Source: Shewanella subflava (GTDB taxonomy: Bacteria; Pseudomonadota; Gammaproteobacteria; Enterobacterales; Shewanellaceae). Taken from it: 64,000 bases of DNA. The stretch spans positions 1 through 64,000 of the forward strand of contig NZ_JAPDMX010000030.1 of assembly GCF_025971955.1 (NCBI RefSeq). The letters are read 5' to 3'. Positions within the stretch are counted from its first letter, which is position 1. Every line of letters begins with the position of its first letter. Position numbers and translations under genes: made by a program. Shown piece after piece: positions 56,699 to 64,000 of this stretch. Below the pieces are notes generated by a model, which searched no databases, was not told where the DNA came from, and was given only the letters and a program-made list of their open reading frames with translations.

Positions 56699-57340
56699 TT
56701 ATTCTTCAGGATAAAATTTTTCGTTAAACTCGCATAAATCTTCAATGATGCAAGAACCACAACGTGGCTTTCTGGCAATGCAGGTATATCTGCCATGTAG
56801 AATAAACCAGTGATGTACATCAACTTTAAATTCTGCAGGGGTGACCTTAAGCATTTTTTCTTCAACTTGGTCGACATTTTTACCCATCGCAAATTTAGTG
56901 CGATTCGCCATCCTAAATATATGGGTATCAACAGCAATAGTGGGCCAACCAAAAGCGGTATTGAGCACCACATTAGCTGTTTTACGCCCCACTCCGGGAA
57001 GGGCTTCCAATGCTTCGCGATTTTCAGGGACTTCGCCTTGATGTAGGTCGATTAACATTTTACAGGCGTTAATAACGTTAACGGCTTTATTATTATATAG
57101 CCCTATGGTTTTAATATAATGTTTTAATCCGTCTACCCCTAAATCATAAATAGCCTGTGGGGTATTGGCGATGGGAAATAACTTATCTGTGGCTTTATTT
57201 ACACTCACATCTGTTGCTTGAGCCGATAACGTCACCGCAACTAACAATTCAAAAGGCGAACTAAAATTGAGTTCAGTCTCAGGCTTAGGATTGTTGTCCC
57301 GTAATCGTTTGAGTATTTGTATTCGTTTGTCTTTATTCAT
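56699..57340 (-). CDS. nth: Endonuclease III
   Basis: DNA glycosylase/AP lyase that removes oxidised pyrimidines. The 213-residue protein has the helix-hairpin-helix L-P-G-V-G-R-K-T-A with catalytic K120, catalytic D138 in V-D-T-H, and the [4Fe-4S] cysteines C187, C194, C197 and C203 in the C-x6-C-x2-C-x5-C pattern. It follows rsxE by seven bases, so it is the last gene of the rsx operon, an arrangement also seen in E. coli. Confidence 0.97.
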   Translation of the reverse strand: MNKDKRIQILKRLRDNNPKPETELNFSSPFELLVAVTLSAQATDVSVNKATDKLFPIANTPQAIYDLGVDGLKHYIKTIGLYNNKAVNVINACKMLIDLHQGEVPENREALEALPGVGRKTANVVLNTAFGWPTIAVDTHIFRMANRTKFAMGKNVDQVEEKMLKVTPAEFKVDVHHWFILHGRYTCIARKPRCGSCIIEDLCEFNEKFYPEE

Positions 57341-57347
57341 CAGAAAA

Positions 57348-58043
57348 CTAGCTCACTTTAGTGATACGTGCTCGCTCCACAATCTGGGTTGGCATTTGGG
57401 GTTGGCGCTGTTTCATTTTCAGGTCAATAACGTTTTTCAACGCAATTAATAATCCCATTGCAATAAATGCGCCTGGGGGAAGTAACGCCAGCAAAAATGC
57501 ATTATCGACTTGCCATAGGTGAATGGTAAGCGATTTAGCCCAATCTCCAAGTAATAAATCTGCGCCATCAAATAGGGTGCCTTGCCCAAGTACCTCACGA
57601 GTTGCGCCCAACACTACAAGCACAGCAGTAAAACCTAGCCCCATCATTAAACCATCAAATGCTGAGTGTGCGAGGGAATTTCGCGATGCGAATGCTTCTG
57701 CACGGCCGATAATCACGCAGTTGGTGACAATTAACGGTAAGAAAATACCCAGTGATAAATATAAGCCATACGCATAAGCATTGACCAATAATTGTACGCA
57801 GGTTACCAACGCAGCAATAATCATCACAAACACAGGGATACGAATTTCTTTTGGAACAAAATCACGAACCAAAGACACTAAAATATTAGAGCCGACTAGC
57901 ACAATTAATGTAGCCACTCCAAGTCCGAGTGCATTAGTGATCGTGGCCGTTACCGCTAATAGAGGACATAAGCCTAGTAACTGCACTAAACCAGGGTTAT
58001 TTGACCATAGTCCTTGTTTGGCGATGTCTTGATACTTACTCAT
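57348..58043 (-). CDS. rsxE: Electron transport complex subunit RsxE
   Basis: Inner-membrane subunit of the Rsx/Rnf electron-transport complex, with six predicted helices. I use ATG 58043 (231 residues): it has a GGAG ribosome site inside rsxG and gives M-S-K-Y-Q-D-I-A, as in the family; the frame is open 19 codons further upstream. It overlaps rsxG by eight bases. The L-G-L-C-P-L-L-A motif, with its membrane-embedded cysteine, mirrors the one in RsxA. Confidence 0.95.
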   Translation of the reverse strand: MSKYQDIAKQGLWSNNPGLVQLLGLCPLLAVTATITNALGLGVATLIVLVGSNILVSLVRDFVPKEIRIPVFVMIIAALVTCVQLLVNAYAYGLYLSLGIFLPLIVTNCVIIGRAEAFASRNSLAHSAFDGLMMGLGFTAVLVVLGATREVLGQGTLFDGADLLLGDWAKSLTIHLWQVDNAFLLALLPPGAFIAMGLLIALKNVIDLKMKQRQPQMPTQIVERARITKVS

Positions 58044-58680
58044 GGGATTCTCCGCAGCGTCGACCACTTTGATAAAGTGTGTTGCGATTGGCATCAACAA
58101 AAGCTACTGCGTTATTGATGGCCTTTACATAGGCTCTAGGGGTAATGGTTGCGCCGGTAAATTGATCAAATTGACCACCGTCTTTTTTTACTTTCCAAGA
58201 TGGATCATCTTTGGTCCATTGCTGACCGGTAAAATAGCTAACCCAATCTGATTTTCGCAATTCAATTTTATCGCCCAGCCCAGGGGTTTCTTGATGAACA
58301 AGGGTGCGTACGCCTAAGACATTATTCTCATTGTCTATACCAATAATGAGTTTTATGGCACCGTTATAGCCATCGGGGGCAATCGCTTCAATTGCAATCG
58401 CACTGGGTATTTTTGATTGCATTGCAATATAGGCAGGTAAATCCTCATCTGTACCTAAAAGCTCAGCAGAGTTTACTAGTACACAGTGCGATACTAATTC
58501 ATTATCATGGTATTGCGCTGGGATGACTTGGGTTAATGTTTGGCTAAGTTGTGCACGTTGCTGCTGTAAAATGGTATCTTTAGTCAGCCCATTTACGACC
58601 GCAACTAAGCCGGTACAACAGAGGGCAAACACCCCCAAAATAGTGCCATTTTTAAGCATAGAATTATCTTTAATTGACAC
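58036..58680 (-). CDS. rsxG: Electron transport complex subunit RsxG
   Basis: Periplasm-facing flavoprotein of the complex, 214 residues with one N-terminal membrane helix (about 11-31). The covalent-FMN motif D-Q-F-T-G-A-T-I-T is present, with T178 the probable attachment residue. E-T-P-G-L-G-D-K is the typical preceding segment. It lies three bases after rsxD and overlaps rsxE by eight. Confidence 0.96.
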   Translation of the reverse strand: MSIKDNSMLKNGTILGVFALCCTGLVAVVNGLTKDTILQQQRAQLSQTLTQVIPAQYHDNELVSHCVLVNSAELLGTDEDLPAYIAMQSKIPSAIAIEAIAPDGYNGAIKLIIGIDNENNVLGVRTLVHQETPGLGDKIELRKSDWVSYFTGQQWTKDDPSWKVKKDGGQFDQFTGATITPRAYVKAINNAVAFVDANRNTLYQSGRRCGESHE

Positions 58681-58683
58681 GAT

Positions 58684-59736
58684 TTAACTCCCTGACCGAT
58701 GACCATATGCTCTTGGGCGAACATAATGATCGATAAAAGGGGCGCACATATTTGCCAATAATACGGCAAATGCCACAGCATCAGGATACCCACCAAAGGT
58801 TCTTATCACATAAATCAACACGCCTATCATTGCGCCAAAGATGATGCGTCCTCGAGCACTGGTTGCAGCCGTGACAGGATCGGTGGCAATAAAGAAAGCC
58901 GCTAGCATAGTGCCACCTGAAAATAAGTGCATAATTGGGCTAACGTGCGTGTCAGGATTAAGAAGAAATCCAAAACTTGAGCACAAAAATAACGCGCTTA
59001 GGATCCCAACGCTTATCTGCCAACGAATAACCTTGAGTTTGAGCATGATCAGTCCGCCGATCAAGAATGCAAAATTTACCTCAAACCATCCCAAGCCTGC
59101 CATGCCTGAAAAAATCGGTTTTGCTAAACTTTCATGGGTTGTTATTCCCATTGATAGGTCGGTTTTTAATGTGTCCAGTGGGGTGGCCATTGTGGTGCCA
59201 TCAATGGCGAGATTATGTCCTGCCAACAAAATATCTGAGGCAGAATCGAATACCACTTGCCAAGCATAGCTTAAGGTAACGGATTGTTGTGCCGCTGACA
59301 TAGGTGATACCCAGTCAGTCATTTGTACAGGAAACGAGATAAGTAATAGAACATAACCCGCCATAGCAGGGTTAAACAAATTATTACCCAGCCCACCGTA
59401 TAGATGCTTAACAATAATGATGGAAAATAGCGTGCCGATGACAATGATCCACCAAGGGGCTAATGGTGGAATGGCAATCGCAAGCAATAGTGCTGTGACC
59501 AATGCACTGTTGTCAGCTAATGTTGATTTAATCGGCCGATTTCGCATTGCTAATATGACTGCCTCAGCGGCATAAGCGGTAATAACAGCGATAGCAATTT
59601 GGAATAAAGTGCCAAATCCAAAAAAATACAGCTGAGCTGCAATACCTGGAAGTAAGCACAGTGCAACTCTTTGCATGACTTTTGCCGTTTGCAAAGTGTT
59701 GCCAACATGGGGCGATGAGGCAATCTTAAATGCCAT
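58684..59736 (-). CDS. rsxD: Electron transport complex subunit RsxD
   Basis: Inner-membrane flavoprotein subunit of 350 residues with about nine or ten helices. The FMN-attachment region reads D-G-T-T-M-A-T-P-L, with a threonine near 185 as the probable covalent site. The S-P-H-V start and [11 protein letters not shown] motif are typical of RnfD/NqrB. It lies two bases after rsxC. Confidence 0.95.
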   Translation of the reverse strand: MAFKIASSPHVGNTLQTAKVMQRVALCLLPGIAAQLYFFGFGTLFQIAIAVITAYAAEAVILAMRNRPIKSTLADNSALVTALLLAIAIPPLAPWWIIVIGTLFSIIIVKHLYGGLGNNLFNPAMAGYVLLLISFPVQMTDWVSPMSAAQQSVTLSYAWQVVFDSASDILLAGHNLAIDGTTMATPLDTLKTDLSMGITTHESLAKPIFSGMAGLGWFEVNFAFLIGGLIMLKLKVIRWQISVGILSALFLCSSFGFLLNPDTHVSPIMHLFSGGTMLAAFFIATDPVTAATSARGRIIFGAMIGVLIYVIRTFGGYPDAVAFAVLLANMCAPFIDHYVRPRAYGHRSGS

Positions 59737-59738
59737 GA

Positions 59739-62225
59739 TTAATCCTTTTTATCAGCTTGTAGAGCCAGTTTTTTTGCTTTTGCTTTGGCAACAGCGGCTG
59801 CAATTTTTGCTTTTTTATCTAGTGTGGCGGAATCAAAGTTGTCAGCTTGTGATGCTGCATTCGATAACGCTAATTCTAGATTTTTGGTTTCAGTCTGCTG
59901 TAATTGCTTTGCCTTAGCCTTTGCAACGGCGGCAGCAATACGTGCTTTTTTGTCCTTTTCAGGATCATTTAGGACAACATCAGCAACACTTTCCGTGTCA
60001 ATATCGGTAGATATTGGCTCATTATGGTGTACTTCCGAACGGGATGCTAAAGGATGCTGATCCTCGTAACCTATGATTTTATCGTCTTTTTGTTGTGATT
60101 TCTTTGCTTTCGCCTTGGCGATGGCTAAAGCCACCCGTGCCTTTTTATCCAGGTCTGTCGCATCGATTTTAGATCCAGTCACGGGTTTTTCTGTAATAAC
60201 AGTATTGTTTGTTGCTGTGATGATTACTGAGTGAGTTTCTGTTGGTTCAATTTCAGTTGCATTATCTGTTGATCCTGTCTGGTGTAACTTTTTTGCTTTA
60301 GCTTTAGCAATCGCGGCAGCCACTTTGGCTTTTTTGTCATTCTTTACATCATCTGACGTAGTCATCTCAGATACGTTATTCACAGCGAGAACCGAGGGAT
60401 TAGCTTGGTTATTTTGAGCGGCTTTTTTCGCCTTGGCGCGGGCTACAGCTGCCGCAATGCGGTCTTTTTGTGACATTACTTCTGTAGTGATATTATCTTG
60501 TTCATTCAGCGCCGTTGATTCAGCTTGCGATGGATTATTTTCGGCCGATGAATGAGACTGTGCTGTTTGAGCGGCCTTTTTCGCTTTTGCTCTGGCTATT
60601 GCGGCACTGACAGCAGTTTTTTTATCTGTAGTTTCAGTAACAGCTTTGTCACTTTGTGTATTCACTGGTTGATTTACTTCATGAGATTGTGCCGCTTTTT
60701 TGGCTGCAATCCTCGCCATAGCAGCCGCGACTGCGTCTTTATCGGATGACTTCATATTCGCCTGGCGTTTTTCAGCGGCAGCTTTTGCTTTTGCTTCACG
60801 GGCGATTTTTTCATCTTCTAAACGTTGAAGTCTGGCTTCAAATCTCAGTTTTGCTTGTTCAGCAAGGACTTTTTCTTCGGCTGCAATTCTTAATGCTGAT
60901 TTCGCAATACGGTAATATTCAACTAATGGAATATCGCTTGGACACACATAGCTGCAACAACCGCATTCGATGCAGTCTTGTAAATTAAAACTTGCAGCTT
61001 TGTCGTATTCTTCAGCTTTTGCATGCCAAAACAATTGCTGTGGTAATAAAAGAGCAGGGCATGCAAGGGCACATTCACCACAACGTATGCAGGCCTTTTC
61101 ATCCATGTCGGGACTTATTTCGTCATCGGACGGGGCCAAAACACAGTTGGTTCCTTTTAACACAGGTACATATGTATCGTTTATTGCATAGCCCATCATC
61201 GGGCCACCAATAATCAGTTTTTGTGTTGTTGATGGTTGAAAGCCAACGCGTTCAAGTGCTGCAGTTATAGGAGTACCGATGGGGAGCCAATAATTGCCAG
61301 GTTGGTGAATGTTTTTACCCGTAAAAGTGACCACGCGCTCAATTAAAGGCTTACCAAAATAAATGGCGTCTTGGATAGCATAAGCCGTGCCCACATTTTG
61401 CACGACAATCCCTAATTGAGAAGGTAAACAACCACTTGGCACTTCCTTACCAGTGATGATTTGGATGAGCTGTTTTTCACCACCAGAAGGATATTTAGTC
61501 GGGATAACGGTTACCCTTGTGCTATTTGCAGGCAGATTACTCAGACTAATAGCCTGTTGCATTGCTTTAGCCGCTTCAGGCTTGTTGTCTTCAATGGCAA
61601 TAATTATCCGCTGTGGACTCAATAGGCGATGAATAATTTCAATGCCTTTTAAGATCTCATGACTGTGTTCACGCATTAAGCGATCATCTGCGGTGATATA
61701 GGGCTCACATTCGACACCATTAATAATAACAAGGCCAATTTCACTGGCAGTGTTCAATTTAATATGTGTAGGAAATGTCGCCCCGCCCATGCCTGAAATG
61801 CCCGCTTGTTTTATCTTAAAGATAAGTTCGCTGTGGGATAGCGTGTTGGGATCGGATGCATTGAGTTGGCACCAAGTATCTAAACCGTCAGCTTCAATAA
61901 TAATACTTAATACCGCTAAACCAGAGGCGTGATTGCTGGCAACAGGCTTAATATCAGTGACTTTTCCAGAGGTAGGGGCGTGCACCGGTAAATAGAGAAA
62001 ACCATTGCCCTCAGTAAGTAGTTGACCTTTTAGTACTGTTTGGCCTACGTCGATCAGTAAACGAGCCTGCTCGCCAACCTGCGGAACAGGCACAATAAAA
62101 TGTTTTGCTAAAGGTAAACGACTGATAGCTTGTGTATTGGATAACTCTTTAAGCTCAGGGGGGTGAATACCGCCAGGAGACTGCCAAAGTGAGCCTTTAT
62201 CTAATTGTTCTAATAAAGTTAACAC
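59739..62225 (-). CDS. rsxC: Electron transport complex subunit RsxC with Ala/Lys repeats
   Basis: NADH-side subunit of the complex. I use GTG 62225 (828 residues), whose G is also the last base of the rsxB stop; it has a GAGG ribosome site and gives the family start L-T-L-L-E-Q-L. The frame is open to 62327 inside rsxB. The core (about 1-490) has the G-G-I-H-P-P motif, a flavin/NADH-type fold and two [4Fe-4S] motifs (C-I-R-C-G-E-C and C-I-E-C-G-C-C). The remaining 335 residues are seven Ala/Lys-rich helical repeats of variable spacing. Confidence 0.95.
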   Translation of the reverse strand: MLTLLEQLDKGSLWQSPGGIHPPELKELSNTQAISRLPLAKHFIVPVPQVGEQARLLIDVGQTVLKGQLLTEGNGFLYLPVHAPTSGKVTDIKPVASNHASGLAVLSIIIEADGLDTWCQLNASDPNTLSHSELIFKIKQAGISGMGGATFPTHIKLNTASEIGLVIINGVECEPYITADDRLMREHSHEILKGIEIIHRLLSPQRIIIAIEDNKPEAAKAMQQAISLSNLPANSTRVTVIPTKYPSGGEKQLIQIITGKEVPSGCLPSQLGIVVQNVGTAYAIQDAIYFGKPLIERVVTFTGKNIHQPGNYWLPIGTPITAALERVGFQPSTTQKLIIGGPMMGYAINDTYVPVLKGTNCVLAPSDDEISPDMDEKACIRCGECALACPALLLPQQLFWHAKAEEYDKAASFNLQDCIECGCCSYVCPSDIPLVEYYRIAKSALRIAAEEKVLAEQAKLRFEARLQRLEDEKIAREAKAKAAAEKRQANMKSSDKDAVAAAMARIAAKKAAQSHEVNQPVNTQSDKAVTETTDKKTAVSAAIARAKAKKAAQTAQSHSSAENNPSQAESTALNEQDNITTEVMSQKDRIAAAVARAKAKKAAQNNQANPSVLAVNNVSEMTTSDDVKNDKKAKVAAAIAKAKAKKLHQTGSTDNATEIEPTETHSVIITATNNTVITEKPVTGSKIDATDLDKKARVALAIAKAKAKKSQQKDDKIIGYEDQHPLASRSEVHHNEPISTDIDTESVADVVLNDPEKDKKARIAAAVAKAKAKQLQQTETKNLELALSNAASQADNFDSATLDKKAKIAAAVAKAKAKKLALQADKKD
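59742..60746 (-). repeat. Degenerate tandem repeats encoding the RsxC Ala/Lys tail
   Basis: Seven units share a core like K-K-A-[RK]-[IV]-A-A-A-[IV]-A-[RK]-A-K-A-K-K, separated by 15-40 variable acidic or polar residues. At DNA level they are imperfect, so they are old rather than recent expansions. Such tails are common in RsxC of related bacteria. Confidence 0.8.
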
Positions 62226-62800
62226 TATTTTTCCTCTTGGCTGTCTGACACAAGGGTGACAGGTATGGCATTTAGCTTCCAGTCCCAGTTTTTTAAAGTG
62301 GTCTGCACAGGGAGCATATCTATGCAATCAACAGGGCAGGGCTCAACACATAAATCACAACCTGTACAATCTTTAGCGATAACCGTGTGCATTAATTTAC
62401 CCGTGCCGACGATTGCATCGACAGGACAAGCTTGAATGCATTTAGTACAACCAATACATTCGTCTTCTCGAATATATGCCACTTTTTTTACTGCTTCTTG
62501 GGCTTCTTGATTCAATGGTTCGGGGTCAACACCCATCAATTCGGCCAATTTTTCCATGGTAGCGGTGCCACCAGGCGGACATTTATTCACTTTATCGCCA
62601 TTAGCGATGGCTTCAGCATAGGGACGACAACCCGGATAACCGCATTGGCCACATTGTGTTTGAGGTAAAAGTGCCTCGACTTGATCGATAATCGGATTGC
62701 CTTCAACTTTGAATTTATCGGCGGCAAATCCTAAAATGATGCCAAAAACGATAGCTACAATAGTGAGCACCGCAACAGCGACAAAAATACTGGTTATCAT
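62225..62800 (-). CDS. rsxB: Electron transport complex subunit RsxB
   Basis: Membrane-anchored ferredoxin-like subunit of 191 residues. One N-terminal helix (about 4-25) is followed by C-G-Q-C-G-Y-P-G-C for a [4Fe-4S] cluster. Two ferredoxin motifs come next (C-I-G-C-T-K-C-x3-C-P and C-T-G-C-D-L-C-x3-C-P). Its start overlaps the rsxA stop by one base and its stop shares a base with the rsxC GTG, so the operon is tightly coupled. Confidence 0.97.
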   Translation of the reverse strand: MITSIFVAVAVLTIVAIVFGIILGFAADKFKVEGNPIIDQVEALLPQTQCGQCGYPGCRPYAEAIANGDKVNKCPPGGTATMEKLAELMGVDPEPLNQEAQEAVKKVAYIREDECIGCTKCIQACPVDAIVGTGKLMHTVIAKDCTGCDLCVEPCPVDCIDMLPVQTTLKNWDWKLNAIPVTLVSDSQEEK

Positions 62801-63378
62801 TACTTCACTAGCCCCGCGAATCCCATAAAGGCCAATGACATAAGACCGGCGGTTATCATAGCAATTGCCCCGCCTTTAAATGGTAACGGCACATCAGCAG
62901 CGGCAAGACGTTCTCGCATTGCAGAAAATAATACTAAAACCAATGAAAAACCAACAGCAGCACCGAAGCCATACACCGCAGATTGCAGGAAATTATGGTC
63001 TTCATTTACGTTTAAAAGCGCGACACCCAAAACTGCGCAGTTTGTGGTGATTAATGGAAGGTAAATACCCAGTGCTCGATGCAATGTGGCACTGGTTTTT
63101 TGGACTAACATTTCAGTAAATTGCACGACTACCGCTATGACAAGAATGAAGCTCATTGTCCGTAAATAGGCTAAATCAAATGGCTGCAGCAAAAACTCAT
63201 TGGTTAAATAACTTAAAATCGATGCCAGTGTGAGCACGAAGGTCGTCGCCATTGACATACCAATCGCTGAGGCGAGCTTACTGGAAACGCCCATGAAGGG
63301 GCATAAACCAAGAAATTTAACTAATACAAAGTTGTTGACCAGTACAGTGCCAATCAATAAGAGAAGATACTCTGTCAT
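62800..63378 (-). CDS. rsxA: Electron transport complex subunit RsxA
   Basis: Inner-membrane subunit of 192 residues with six helices and the L-G-L-C-P-F-M-G cysteine motif that matches RsxE. It is the first gene of rsxABCDGE-nth. The complex moves electrons between NADH and ferredoxin-type carriers, coupled to ions; in E. coli it keeps SoxR reduced. The promoter lies in the 146-bp gap to the next gene. Confidence 0.97.
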   Translation of the reverse strand: MTEYLLLLIGTVLVNNFVLVKFLGLCPFMGVSSKLASAIGMSMATTFVLTLASILSYLTNEFLLQPFDLAYLRTMSFILVIAVVVQFTEMLVQKTSATLHRALGIYLPLITTNCAVLGVALLNVNEDHNFLQSAVYGFGAAVGFSLVLVLFSAMRERLAAADVPLPFKGGAIAMITAGLMSLAFMGFAGLVK

Positions 63379-63444
63379 CGCTACACATTTATTAATAAAA
63401 GATCTGCATATTATCTAAGGTTTAGCGCTGAGAAACAACGGATA

Positions 63445-63479
63445 AAAAATAAGGTTAACCAGATAATTGCTAACCTTAA
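63445..63479 (-). terminator. Terminator of the EAL-domain gene
   Basis: Arms AAGGTTA and TAACCTT (63451-63457, 63471-63477) with a 13-base loop. On the - strand they are followed by ATTTTTTA, which fits termination of the gene ending at 63525. Confidence 0.6.
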
Positions 63480-63524
63480 AATAAAAATGTTCACATTGGT
63501 TGCCAAAGTGCTACCCAAATGGGC

Positions 63525-64000
63525 TTATTCTGACTTAATTACCTCATCAGGTTTGGCAATGTAATAACCCTGTAGACCATCGACTAGCAGTTTTTCTAGC
63601 GTTAATTTTTCATCTTGACGCTCGACACCGGTGGCAAACACTAAAATATTTAATCTTTTAGCGATATCGACAATCATACGGACAAAGAATTTATTATTGT
63701 TATCGGCGGCGATAGCATCACTATAACTGCTATCGAGTTTAATATAATCAGGCCGCACCTCTCGAAAAAATTTAAATGAGGTGAATCCTAGACCAAAACG
63801 TTCAACAGCAACTTTTGCATTGACTTTATGCATTTCAGATACAAAACGATGACTGGCATTCAAATTTGCTTGCATACCTGATTCGTTAATTTCAAACACT
63901 AACCTTGCTGCTTCTTTACGGTGATTACTTAACACATCTTTTAACCAGTAAATGAACACATCCTGTAAAGCCGATGTCGAACTGATGTTAACGCCAAAAG
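63525..64000 (-). CDS. csrD: Degenerate EAL-domain protein, CsrD/MshH-like (partial)
   Basis: Only the last ~157 codons are in the window; the frame runs off the right edge, reading F-G-V-N-I-S-S-T-S-A, so the GTG at 63959 is not the start. It is an EAL domain in which key residues are changed: the metal-binding D-D-F-G-T-G is E-R-F-G-L-G, and the E-G-V-E loop is A-T-G-V-E. It should not hydrolyse c-di-GMP. The F-F-V-R-M-I-V and V-F-A-T-G-V patterns resemble CsrD/MshH, which steers CsrB/CsrC RNA turnover. The identity is an inference from this C-terminus alone. Confidence 0.6.
   Translation of the reverse strand, partial: FGVNISSTSALQDVFIYWLKDVLSNHRKEAARLVFEINESGMQANLNASHRFVSEMHKVNAKVAVERFGLGFTSFKFFREVRPDYIKLDSSYSDAIAADNNNKFFVRMIVDIAKRLNILVFATGVERQDEKLTLEKLLVDGLQGYYIAKPDEVIKSE

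Noticed and set aside
57523-58032. + strand open frames across rsxE
   Set aside because: They are antisense to a well-supported membrane gene and show its mirrored codon pattern.
59742-60746. CRISPR or satellite array
   Set aside because: The repeats are in-frame coding units of RsxC with variable spacing and diverged DNA.
62226-62327. N-terminal extension of rsxC with cysteines inside rsxB
   Set aside because: It is the rsxB coding sequence read in another frame. The family N-terminus and ribosome site fit GTG 62225.

Overview
The window looks like the chromosome of a marine gammaproteobacterium, most probably a Shewanella or a close relative. The grounds are the gene content and order: aspS-yebC-ruvCAB, cmoAB, an rsxABCDGE-nth block, yeaG-yeaH-ycgB, and sodB next to grxD. 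Low-GC, AT-rich intergenic DNA, two large TonB-dependent receptors and several multi-domain c-di-GMP proteins fit the same group. I ran no database search; identities rest on motifs, lengths and neighbourhood.

Left part (1-20 kb, mostly + strand) is the accessory half. It opens with the right end of what looks like an IS66-family insertion sequence. A small glucan-use locus follows: a secreted GH16 laminarinase-like lipoprotein with three copies of a C-terminal domain, then a TonB-dependent receptor. Next come agmatine deiminase (aguA), a short open frame that looks like the fossil start of aguB, and an amidase-signature enzyme. A 3-hydroxybutyrate dehydrogenase gene is bracketed by two near-identical ~55-bp terminator repeats. 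After it lie a CPA1-type Na+/H+ antiporter, a Cache/HAMP/PAS/GGDEF/EAL regulator, rsuA and an AI-2E-family permease.

Middle part (20-43 kb, mostly - strand). A four-gene operon encodes an RND efflux pump (lipoprotein adaptor, two different permeases) and an exported metallo-beta-lactamase-fold hydrolase. Then come the stress-linked kinase module yeaG-yeaH-ycgB, sodB, and grxD on the other strand. A long - strand run starts with the tRNA wobble-modification genes cmoA-cmoB. It continues into a tightly packed set encoding a retropepsin-like lipoprotein, an inactive-transglutaminase 7TM protein, an ATP-grasp ligase, a catalytically dead M3-peptidase homologue and a DUF3541-type exported protein. 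This set is the best candidate for an undercharacterised system here: an envelope ligase/protease module with two overlapping pseudo-enzyme or accessory genes.

Right part (43-64 kb). A periplasmic sensor with three solute-binding domains and a GGDEF output precedes aspS, yebC and ruvCAB (translation and Holliday-junction processing). Then comes a ~1.25-kb AT-rich spacer with a possible IS200/IS605-type non-autonomous element and a perfect CRP box, leading to a second TonB-dependent receptor. The - strand then carries gloA, and nth-rsxE-rsxG-rsxD-rsxC-rsxB-rsxA (membrane electron-transport complex plus endonuclease III); a tiny + strand ynhF-like membrane peptide lies between gloA and nth. The window ends inside a degenerate EAL-domain gene of the CsrD/MshH kind. 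I found no tRNA, rRNA or CRISPR array.
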